In this document: piece by piece, positions 1 through 5,053 of the stretch
Numbering within the stretch: the stretch's first letter is position 1
Layout: every line of letters begins with the position of its first letter
From: Nonlabens sp.
GTDB taxonomy: Bacteria; Bacteroidota; Bacteroidia; Flavobacteriales; Flavobacteriaceae
Direction of reading: 5' to 3'
Assembly (NCBI GenBank): GCA_023301395.1
Contig: JALZUY010000051.1
Coordinates: 1-5,642 of the forward strand
Length of the DNA stretch: 5,642 nt
Notes under the pieces: generated by a model
The model's database searches: none
What the model saw: the letters and a program-made list of their open reading frames with translations, nothing else
Told to the model about the DNA's origin: nothing
Position numbers and translations under genes: made by a program

Positions 1-9
1 GTTTTTCAT
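1..9 (-). CDS. Possible start of the next operon gene (edge fragment)
   Basis: An ATG on the minus strand at 9-7 is followed by AAA AAC (Met-Lys-Asn) and then leaves the window. It lies 5 bases beyond the heptamer array, the same place where paaI and paaH begin relative to their S23 cassettes, so a further gene of the operon is plausible. Three codons cannot identify a product; a paa thiolase or another paa gene would fit the context, but this is a guess. Confidence 0.25.
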
Positions 10-14
10 TTTTC

Positions 15-103
15 TGGTATGTGGTATGTGGTATGTGGTATGTGGTATGTGGTATGTGGTATGTGGTATGTGGTATGTGGTATGTGGTATGTGGTATGTG
101 GTA
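15..103. repeat. Heptamer tandem array TGGTATG x 12.7 (3' arm of S23 cassette 1)
   Basis: Twelve perfect copies of TGGTATG (15-98) are followed by a partial copy TGGTA (99-103). In the direction of transcription (minus) the unit reads CATACCA and starts just after the stop codon of the S23 gene ending at 106. The lack of any mismatch suggests recent expansion by slippage. A period of 7 would change the reading frame if the array entered a gene. The array is the downstream arm of an inverted pair; the degenerate partner is at 502-529. Confidence 0.95.
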
Positions 104-105
104 AA

Positions 106-486
106 TTATTTTTTATTTAATCGCAAACGTATTTTACTTCGCAAGCTTGTTAACTTTTTTTGAATCGTTGTAATTTCTTGTCTGATTCTTTCACTTTCTT
201 CAAAAGATATGTAACCTCTTCTCAGTGCTTTTTCATTTGCAGACACACATTCATTTGAACTATATAAAGCGTGATTAATATACTTAACAAACTGCTTATC
301 AATTCCTGGGTACCCTTCAGCAATATTTAAAGCAACAGAATCTGCTGCTCTGCGATATTGAGAACTCAAGGAGTATAACTCATGCTGCGGAAAAACCTGA
401 ACTAATAAATTTACTGATTCACCAAAATCCATTACCTTCTTGTAAACAAGTAAGTCTTCAAATTTAAAACTAAAGCTACTTTTCAT
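106..486 (-). CDS. Four-helix-bundle protein, S23/IVP family (copy 1)
   Basis: This is a small, highly charged, probably all-helical cytosolic protein of the S23 family, known from intervening sequences of bacterial 23S rRNA and structurally related to the Avd accessory protein of diversity-generating retroelements. Its biochemical role is unknown; nucleic-acid binding is suggested by the family and by the basic C-terminus (RSKIRLRLNKK). The family signature is clear: FKFEDLLVYKKVMDFG near the start, then FPQHELYSLSSQYRRAADS, then a NIAEGY motif. I chose the ATG at 486 (126 aa), because it places the FEDL motif as in copy 2 (965-1337). An upstream in-frame ATG at 510 (134 aa) lies inside the upstream repeat arm and would add eight residues. 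It closely resembles copy 2 and is less like copy 3. It follows paaI in the same direction and is flanked by heptamer repeats on both sides. Confidence 0.88.
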   Translation of the reverse strand: MKSSFSFKFEDLLVYKKVMDFGESVNLLVQVFPQHELYSLSSQYRRAADSVALNIAEGYPGIDKQFVKYINHALYSSNECVSANEKALRRGYISFEESERIRQEITTIQKKLTSLRSKIRLRLNKK

Positions 487-501
487 ATCACAAATATACT
501 T

Positions 502-529
502 ATCCCACATCCCTAAAACCTCATCCCAT
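502..529. repeat. Degenerate heptamers (5' arm of S23 cassette 1)
   Basis: On the plus strand four 7-base units follow one another: ATCCCAC, ATCCCTA, AAACCTC, ATCCCAT. They resemble the minus-strand unit ATACCAC of the array at 15-103, and face the opposite way. Pairing 502-528 with 78-104 without gaps gives 19 of 27 identical positions by hand. The block touches the stop codon of paaI (531-529). Confidence 0.7.
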
Positions 530-945
530 TAAGTCCAATCTTTATTAGTCCTATAAACAACTCCTTTAAAAAGCGCTACAAGCTCATCGCCTTTCTTCAC
601 CTCAACGATGTTGAAACCTACTTTAGTTTTGGTTTTATCTAGTGTACATTCGGCTGTGATATAATCGCCTTCTTCTAATGCTTCTATGTGATTGATGCTG
701 GTATCTATGGATACTGCAAACTTACCGTGCGTGTTTGATGAAAAGCCAAAAGCAGTATCTGCCAGCGAGTATGTAATACCGCCGTGAGCTTTGTCCATAC
801 TGTTGAGCATTTCTGGTCTTATAGTCATTCCTAGCTTTACACAACCTATTTCTACAGATAGGATCTCAATGCCTAACCAGGTAGAATAAGGGTCGAGTGA
901 TAGCATTTTTGCAGGGATATCAGTTCCTTTTAGTTTTTGAGTCAT
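529..945 (-). CDS. paaI: PaaI-type hydroxyphenylacetyl-CoA thioesterase
   Basis: This is a hot-dog-fold acyl-CoA thioesterase of 138 aa, close to the usual PaaI length of about 140. It hydrolyses phenylacetyl-CoA derivatives, especially dead-end hydroxylated products, and so frees coenzyme A during phenylacetate breakdown in the cytosol. The diagnostic motif HGGITYSLADTAFGFSSN spans residues 54-71, with the general-base Asp expected at D63. The N-terminus continues MLSLDPYSTWLGIEI, typical of the family. The start ATG (945-943) and the first five codons lie inside the octamer repeat arm at 931-969, so residues 1-5 or so are probably shaped by the repeat and not by enzyme function. It sits between two S23 genes and downstream of paaH and a DUF1697 gene, in the classical G-H-I order. 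Confidence 0.92.
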   Translation of the reverse strand: MTQKLKGTDIPAKMLSLDPYSTWLGIEILSVEIGCVKLGMTIRPEMLNSMDKAHGGITYSLADTAFGFSSNTHGKFAVSIDTSINHIEALEEGDYITAECTLDKTKTKVGFNIVEVKKGDELVALFKGVVYRTNKDWT

Positions 946-969
946 TTAGTTCGTGAGTTGTTGAGTTAT
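931..969. repeat. Degenerate octamers (3' arm of S23 cassette 2)
   Basis: From 938 the plus strand shows an exact 8-base spacing of a TGAGT/TTAGT motif: TGAGTCAT, TTAGTTCG, TGAGTTGT, TGAGTTAT. A further unit (931-937) reaches into codons 3-5 of paaI. The arm begins inside the stop codon of the S23 gene (968-966) and covers the paaI start codon. Its reverse complement matches the arm at 1355-1382 at 23 of 28 positions. Confidence 0.75.
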
Positions 970-1337
970 TTGTTTTTAAGACTTCGTCTTAATGCTGAAA
1001 TCATCTTTCCTATTTCGGTTAAGTCTTTTCTATTCTCTTCAAAAGTTTCGTGCGTTATGTATTTTCTTGAAAAAGCTTTAGAATTCCAAGTTACGCACTC
1101 GTGACTGCTATCCCAAGCCATTTTGAGATATCTATTAAAATTTGCATCAGTGCTTCCATAACCTTCTGAGATATTTGCAGCTATCGAATCTGCAGCACGA
1201 GCAAATTGTGATGATAATCGATACAATTCCTTCTTTGGAAAGTCTTCTGTTAGACCATTTATTTTTTCACCAAAAGCCATAGCCTTTTGATAAACAACTA
1301 AATCTTCAAACTTAAAATGGTATTTACTATCAAACAT
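966..1337 (-). CDS. Four-helix-bundle protein, S23/IVP family (copy 2)
   Basis: This is a 123-aa S23-family protein with the signature FKFEDLVVYQKAMAFGE at residues 8-24, then ELYRLSSQFARAADSIAAN and SEGYGS, followed by a charged helical C-terminal half ending in RRSLKNK. No signal peptide or membrane segment is visible, so it should be cytosolic. Function is not established; the family occurs in rRNA intervening sequences and resembles DGR Avd proteins. It shares much of its first half with copy 1 (106-486), pointing to a common source. The ATG at 1337 follows an A/T-rich leader, as is usual for genes of this phylum. It lies in the sense direction between the DUF1697 gene and paaI, and both flanks are octamer repeats in inverted orientation. 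Confidence 0.9.
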   Translation of the reverse strand: MFDSKYHFKFEDLVVYQKAMAFGEKINGLTEDFPKKELYRLSSQFARAADSIAANISEGYGSTDANFNRYLKMAWDSSHECVTWNSKAFSRKYITHETFEENRKDLTEIGKMISALRRSLKNK

Positions 1338-1354
1338 ATTTTATTATTAACCTA

Positions 1355-1390
1355 ACTCAAAGACTAAAGGACTCAAAGACTAAAAGACTC
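1355..1390. repeat. Octamer tandem repeat (5' arm of S23 cassette 2)
   Basis: On the plus strand this reads ACTC then AAAGACTA, AAGGACTC, AAAGACTA, AAAGACTC: 4.5 octamers, also seen as two 16-base units differing at one position. The right end overlaps the stop codon of the DUF1697 gene (1391-1389). The inner boundary TAACTCAA (1353-1360) is repeated exactly, inverted, at 961-968 on the other side of the S23 gene. Confidence 0.9.
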
Positions 1391-1919
1391 ACAACTCTGT
1401 AAGTTTTAAAGTCGTATTGTAATTACGCATTGTAGAAACCACCTCGAGCTTCTTTTCAAACCAGACATTAGTCATTTTAGTTTTACCAAAACCGACACCA
1501 CAATAAAAATAAATCACATCACCTACGATTTCAAAAACCTCTACTTCATTTGAGAAATCGGCAAGAGCAATTATTTTTTCTGAAGCAGGGTTTTCACTTA
1601 AAAAGCCAAAACTCATAAACTTTGCACTATCTAACGTTCTCGTCTTAAACGGATTTGCTTTTATAATATCTTGAATCTCATCTTGCTTTTTTACAATCAC
1701 AGAAATCTCTATGTCAAATTCTGATTTCAACAAATCACTTATAATTTGCTCACATTGCGATGTATCTAGATCTGTATTAAATATAATATTACCAGATTGA
1801 ATATAAGTAGTAACACCATAAAAAGGAGTTTTACCTAATGCATCTCGCAATAACGCCATAGGCAACTTATTCTTGCCACTAACATTAACACCTCTTAAAA
1901 GTGCCACATATCTCGCCAT
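1389..1919 (-). CDS. DUF1697 family protein
   Basis: This 176-aa protein has the DUF1697 hallmarks: ALLRGVNVSGKNKLPM at residues 6-21, TYIQSGNIIF at 38-47, and a C-terminal MRNYNTTLKL stretch, at the usual full length. The family is widespread, small, soluble and of unknown biochemical function; nothing here ties it to a reaction. Its ATG overlaps the paaH stop codon by one base (TAATG), so translation is probably coupled to paaH, and it is likely cotranscribed with the paa genes. It is not a standard paa gene, so it may be an accessory passenger of this operon. The last codon and stop merge into the octamer repeat that begins cassette 2. Confidence 0.9.
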   Translation of the reverse strand: MARYVALLRGVNVSGKNKLPMALLRDALGKTPFYGVTTYIQSGNIIFNTDLDTSQCEQIISDLLKSEFDIEISVIVKKQDEIQDIIKANPFKTRTLDSAKFMSFGFLSENPASEKIIALADFSNEVEVFEIVGDVIYFYCGVGFGKTKMTNVWFEKKLEVVSTMRNYNTTLKLTEL

Positions 1920-3172
1920 TATAGAGAGAATTGAGTTCCGGCAGCGTTCATTTTACGCAAGATAGGCGAGCATCTATAGCGATCTTCTCTATATAAATCA
2001 TACATCGCGTCCAGTTGATTCACACACCAGTTGATTCCATTTTCGTTTGCCCAGGCGAGCAATCCTTTTGGATAATTCACACCTTTGGTCATGGCACTGT
2101 CTATTCCTTGAGCTGTTGCTATGTTTAAAAACAAGGCATCAGCAGCTTCATTTATGAGCATTACTAATACTCGATCTTGAATTTCTTTTGTGAGTTCAGG
2201 AGATTTTACTGGGTCCGCTTTCGCGAAAGCGTGCACACTTTCCACATTCACATAATCATAAAATCCACGTCCTGATTTACGACCTAACCAGCCAGCTTCC
2301 ATCAATCGTTTTTGGGTCAACGCAGGCTTGTAACGTGGATCAAAGTAAAAGGCTGCAAAAACAGTTTCAGTCACCACATAATTTACATCATGGCCAATAT
2401 AATCCATCAATTCAAATGGACCCATTTTAAAACCTAATCCTTTTAAAGCATAGTCTATAGTGGCAAAACTCGCCATTCCTTCTTCATAAATACGCAGCGA
2501 CTCACTGTAAAAAGGTCGCGCCACACGATTCACTATAAATCCTGGAGTATCCTTTGCAACAGCAACTACTTTCTTCCATTTTTCTATAGTCGCAACACAA
2601 ATGTCCGTCACATTTTGAGCTGTTTGTACCGCAGGAATCACCTCAACAAGCTTCATTAATGGAGCCGGATTAAAAAAGTGGATTCCTACACATCGTTCTG
2701 GTTTATCCAGCGATGCCGCAATACTAGCGATACTCAAACTAGATGTGTTAGAAGCAATAATACAGCTGTCAGACACGTGAGATTCTAGTTCTTGAAATAC
2801 CTTTTTCTTAATATCTAAGTTTTCAATAATCGCCTCAATAGTAAGGTCAGAATCGGCAAGATCTTTAACCTCATTTACATAAGAGATATTGGACTGAATG
2901 CGACTTTTCTCAGCAGCATCTATTCTTCCTTTCTCGATAAGTCGGTTCATTATTTTTTCTAGAGCCGCTTGCGCTTTATCTAGTTGCGCTTGATTTACAT
3001 CAAACAATTTTACTTTACAACCAGCTGTAGCAGCTACTTGAGCAATTCCACTTCCCATTGTTCCTGCTCCTATTACTCCTACTATGGAGATTTGTGAATC
3101 TTGATTTTTGATTTTTGATTTTTGATTTTCCACGTTAATGATATTTGATTCTAGATTTTTGATTTGAAACAA
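1919..3172 (-). CDS. paaH: 3-hydroxyacyl-CoA dehydrogenase PaaH
   Basis: This NAD-dependent L-3-hydroxyacyl-CoA dehydrogenase is expected to oxidise 3-hydroxyadipyl-CoA to 3-oxoadipyl-CoA in phenylacetate breakdown. Counted from the TTG at 3172 it has 417 aa. The Rossmann motif GAGTMG is at residues 35-40. The catalytic pair is H165 (GIHFFNP) and E177, with S141 (SNTSSL) and N215 (FIVNR) in their family positions; the C-terminal dimerisation domain follows with GPFELMDYIGHD and WLGRKSGRGFYDY. It is shorter than the enterobacterial PaaH of about 475 aa. The start is unresolved: the first 29 residues are largely repeat-encoded (for example NQKSKIKNQDSQ), no in-frame ATG precedes the Rossmann motif, and candidates are TTG at 3172 or GTG at 3133 (404 aa). 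A palindrome at 2216-2231 encodes part of AFAKA near residue 317. Confidence 0.93.
   Translation of the reverse strand: MFQIKNLESNIINVENQKSKIKNQDSQISIVGVIGAGTMGSGIAQVAATAGCKVKLFDVNQAQLDKAQAALEKIMNRLIEKGRIDAAEKSRIQSNISYVNEVKDLADSDLTIEAIIENLDIKKKVFQELESHVSDSCIIASNTSSLSIASIAASLDKPERCVGIHFFNPAPLMKLVEVIPAVQTAQNVTDICVATIEKWKKVVAVAKDTPGFIVNRVARPFYSESLRIYEEGMASFATIDYALKGLGFKMGPFELMDYIGHDVNYVVTETVFAAFYFDPRYKPALTQKRLMEAGWLGRKSGRGFYDYVNVESVHAFAKADPVKSPELTKEIQDRVLVMLINEAADALFLNIATAQGIDSAMTKGVNYPKGLLAWANENGINWCVNQLDAMYDLYREDRYRCSPILRKMNAAGTQFSL
2216..2231. repeat. 16-bp perfect palindrome CGCTTTCGCGAAAGCG
   Basis: A perfect palindrome inside paaH, read there as part of Ala-Phe-Ala-Lys-Ala. Its 14-base core recurs at 4428-4441 in the intergenic region upstream of paaG. 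Two copies in 5.6 kb of A/T-rich DNA suggest a highly iterated genomic palindrome. Confidence 0.85.
3101..3165. repeat. Degenerate heptamers ATTTTTG (3' arm of S23 cassette 3)
   Basis: On the plus strand there is a run of near-identical 7-base units (GATTTTT/TGATTTT) at about 3101-3130, and a second, more degenerate block at 3139-3165, separated by a short stretch with a two-base phase change. The whole block is inside the apparent reading frame of paaH, before the Rossmann fold. The inner 12 bases 3154-3165 are the exact reverse complement of 3565-3576; over 27 positions (3139-3165) 23 match. Confidence 0.85.
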
Positions 3173-3183
3173 AAAAATGTTAT

Positions 3184-3200
3184 ACTCGAATTCTACGAGT
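3184..3200 (-). other. Short inverted repeat at the S23 copy 3 stop codon
   Basis: ACTCG (3184-3188) and CGAGT (3196-3200) form a 5-bp stem with a 7-base loop, starting in the stop codon of the S23 gene. In transcription it is followed after five bases by seven T (3177-3171). This is a weak terminator-like layout only; the stem is short, and termination here would cut off paaH. Confidence 0.25.
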
Positions 3201-3553
3201 TATTGCGTTTTGGTATTCTTTATACTTACTACAAAAATGGAAATTAATTGGTTATTCTCATCTATGAGTTGGTCCAATACTTCCAGATTAGTCAATAGGC
3301 CTGCTCCTTTTTGAATTTTAAGATTGATATAACTTTCTCTCAATTCCTTGAGGCAAATTTTCATTTTATGAAGATAGTCTCTTGTAGATTCGCCTCCACG
3401 AGCTTCTCCGTAATTTAATGCTACAGAAGTTGACGAACGAATTAACTGCTTTGATAAATGCTCGGATGCAAAACTCTTATCTAAATATTTACAGGCCTTG
3501 ATAATTGAAACCGCAAAATATATCAATCTATTTTCTAAATCTTGTGCTTTCAT
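3200..3553 (-). CDS. Four-helix-bundle protein, S23/IVP family (copy 3, divergent)
   Basis: This 117-aa protein belongs to the S23 superfamily but to another branch than copies 1 and 2. It lacks FEDLxVY and instead starts with MKAQDLENRLIYFAVSIIK. The family core is RSSTSVALNYGEARGGES (about residues 39-56), followed by HKMKICLKELRES and a helical C-terminus. It is small, predicted helical and cytosolic; function unknown. The ATG at 3553 is followed directly by the family N-terminus. It lies in the sense direction between paaG and paaH, with heptamer repeats on both sides. Its TAA stop (3202-3200) is in the same frame as paaH and only 27 bases before the TTG candidate start of paaH. Confidence 0.88.
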   Translation of the reverse strand: MKAQDLENRLIYFAVSIIKACKYLDKSFASEHLSKQLIRSSTSVALNYGEARGGESTRDYLHKMKICLKELRESYINLKIQKGAGLLTNLEVLDQLIDENNQLISIFVVSIKNTKTQ

Positions 3554-3564
3554 ATTTCCATTTT

Positions 3565-3606
3565 AAATCAAAAATCGCAAATCAAAAATCAACTATCTAA
3601 TATCTA
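3565..3606. repeat. Heptamer repeats (5' arm of S23 cassette 3)
   Basis: Read on the minus strand the six 7-base units are TAGATAT, TAGATAG, TTGATTT, TTGATTT, GCGATTT, TTGATTT. The block ends one base before the paaG stop codon (3610-3608) and is inverted relative to the arm at 3101-3165, with 12 bases perfectly complementary at the inner end. Confidence 0.85.
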
Positions 3607-3607
3607 T

Positions 3608-4390
3608 TTATTTCCCTTTAAAAACCGGCTTTCTCTTTTCCATAAAACTAGCAACACCTTCGGCATAATCGTCTGTGGAGGCACTTTCTATTTGAAGTTT
3701 AGATTCTAATTTTAATTGATCTTCTACCGTATTATAAAACGATTGATTCAAGGCTTTTTTAGTATTAGCTAATGCTACGGTAGGTAATGCAGCTAGTTTT
3801 TGAGCTGTTTTTTGAGCTGTCACAAGAAAATTTGCATCTGGAACTGATTTATAGATCATTCCCATTTGGTCAGCTTCTGGCGCTGTAATTTTATCGGCAA
3901 GCATCATTGCAGCACTTGCTTTCCCAAAACCGATAAGTCTAGGTAAAAAGAAAGTTCCCGCACTATCTGGTATCAATCCTATTTTAGAGAATGCTTGTAT
4001 AAAAGCAGCACTTTCTGTTGCGATTACCACATCACAACATATAGCTATGTTTGCTCCTGCTCCAGCAGCAACTCCATTTACTGCAGCAACTACAGGTTTA
4101 TCAAGATTTCTGATCTTTAGAACAATTGGATTATAATGATCATCCAGGATGGCTTTGAATCCAGGATTTAAATCTGGATCAGTAATTTCTTGAATATCCT
4201 GTCCTGCACAAAATGCTTTTCCATTACCCATAATTAGCACTGATCTTACCTCATCATTTGTAGCACATTCATCCAGTGCATCTTGCATTGCAAATGCCAT
4301 CTCGCGATTAAAGGAATTGAATACTTGTGGTCTGTTTAAAGTAATAGTCGCAACGCCGTTATCGACTTGCAGTAGGATAGAATCTGACAT
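3608..4390 (-). CDS. paaG: PaaG, ring-1,2-epoxyphenylacetyl-CoA isomerase (enoyl-CoA hydratase family)
   Basis: This 260-aa crotonase-fold enzyme has the length of PaaG. PaaG converts ring-1,2-epoxyphenylacetyl-CoA to the oxepin-CoA and also shifts double bonds during later beta-oxidation. Evidence for PaaG over a general hydratase: LNRPQVFNSFNREM near residue 18, FCAGQD at 60-65, HYNPIV at 85-90, VNGVAAGAGANIA at 104-116 (oxyanion-hole loop), and GLIPDSAGTFFLPRL at 138-152, where D142 is the expected catalytic acid. The C-terminus FMEKRKPVFKGK is also PaaG-like. The ATG at 4390 is the first gene of the visible minus-strand operon, so paaG probably follows its promoter in 4391-4498. A PaaF-type hydratase is the main alternative. 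Confidence 0.88.
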   Translation of the reverse strand: MSDSILLQVDNGVATITLNRPQVFNSFNREMAFAMQDALDECATNDEVRSVLIMGNGKAFCAGQDIQEITDPDLNPGFKAILDDHYNPIVLKIRNLDKPVVAAVNGVAAGAGANIAICCDVVIATESAAFIQAFSKIGLIPDSAGTFFLPRLIGFGKASAAMMLADKITAPEADQMGMIYKSVPDANFLVTAQKTAQKLAALPTVALANTKKALNQSFYNTVEDQLKLESKLQIESASTDDYAEGVASFMEKRKPVFKGK

Positions 4391-4408
4391 AGATTATTTT
4401 AGTTTTTA

Positions 4409-4439
4409 TAAAGATAATGGTTGTTTCGCTTTCGCGAAA
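4409..4439 (-). promoter_or_regulatory. Tentative Bacteroidetes-type promoter for paaG
   Basis: On the minus strand TATCTTTA (4416-4409) matches the -7 consensus TAnnTTTG at all but the last base, and TTTC (4439-4436) lies 19 bases upstream, near the expected -33 TTTG. The -33 part falls within the palindrome at 4428-4441. The match is imperfect in A/T-rich DNA, so this is a suggestion only. Confidence 0.25.
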
Positions 4440-4441
4440 GC
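4428..4441. repeat. 14-bp perfect palindrome GCTTTCGCGAAAGC
   Basis: This is the core of the palindrome found in paaH at 2216-2231, here in the divergent spacer between paaG and the plus-strand surface protein gene. It could be an iterated genomic palindrome or a binding site; the sequence alone does not decide. Confidence 0.85.
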
Positions 4442-4498
4442 ATAATTCATCTACTCTACGTAAAGTGTATTAAAATTATTATATTTATTAAATAGTAG

Positions 4499-5053
4499 AT
4501 GTTTATGAAATTCACATACGTTATTGCAATATTTATTTCATTTTTCTCAGTTGCGCAACCTAATCTAGATTTTGATATGGATGTTACAACTGGAGTAGCA
4601 GGTGGCTATGCAGGTGTTACCTATACTATTACTAATTTATCACCTGATCCTATATCTAATTTAGTGATCTCTCATCCACATGCTGTAATAACTTTATTTA
4701 ATCCTACGCCATCTACTCTTGCTGCAGGAGCAACTCTTACAGCGAGTGGACAAATTGCTATAAGTGGTGAATATAATCCTTTAGGGATCATTTTGGGGAG
4801 TACTCAAGCAGCGATATCTGGAATTCTTAATGGGAACGTGGTTACTGAATTATCAGACGGAATAAGTGTCACTGGAAACAGAGTTGAAGATGGACCATCT
4901 GAATATCAAGGATATTTCCCGCAGCGATATGGTGTGATTTATGTAGATGTAGATTTGAACGGAAACTATGACAATGGAATAGATAGTACAATATCAGGTG
5001 CTGTAATCAACATAGCTGATCAAAACGGTAATATTTTTTTCAGTTTCCACTAA
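4499..5053 (+). CDS. Secreted modular surface protein, N-terminal part (frameshifted)
   Basis: This 184-aa frame starts with a clear signal peptide: residues 1-19, a hydrophobic core after MKF and cleavage expected after SVA (next residue Gln, common in Bacteroidetes). Either M1 (4499) or M3 (4505) could start it. Residues about 21-125 form a beta-rich domain that resembles DUF11-type repeats (TYTITNLSPDPISNLVI). Residues 148-178 look like an SdrD B-type domain with an Asp/Asn-rich, calcium-binding-like loop (DVDLNGNYDNGID). The domain is cut by a stop at 5051-5053, just after seven T (5034-5040). Skipping one base restores NIFSVSTNETGWWYAEIP, which completes the domain, so this is one gene with a +1 shift. 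A cell-surface or T9SS-exported role is likely from the modules; no C-terminal sorting signal is visible here. Confidence 0.8.
   Translation: MFMKFTYVIAIFISFFSVAQPNLDFDMDVTTGVAGGYAGVTYTITNLSPDPISNLVISHPHAVITLFNPTPSTLAAGATLTASGQIAISGEYNPLGIILGSTQAAISGILNGNVVTELSDGISVTGNRVEDGPSEYQGYFPQRYGVIYVDVDLNGNYDNGIDSTISGAVINIADQNGNIFFSFH

Noticed and set aside
15..103. CRISPR array
   Set aside because: Seven-base units are directly adjacent with no spacers; it is a simple tandem repeat.
487..510. ATG at 510 as the start of S23 copy 1
   Set aside because: It lies within the repeat arm and adds residues absent from the related copy 2; the ATG at 486 aligns better, though 510 cannot be excluded.
106..1337. 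Diversity-generating retroelement with Avd
   Set aside because: S23 proteins resemble Avd, but no reverse transcriptase and no template/variable repeat pair is present in the window.
3171..3200. Intrinsic terminator after S23 copy 3
   Set aside because: The stem is only 5 bp and the T run is offset; it would also silence paaH and paaI. Kept only as a low-confidence inverted repeat.
106..3553. True 23S rRNA intervening sequences
   Set aside because: No rRNA sequence surrounds the S23 genes; the neighbours are paa protein genes, so only the architecture is similar.
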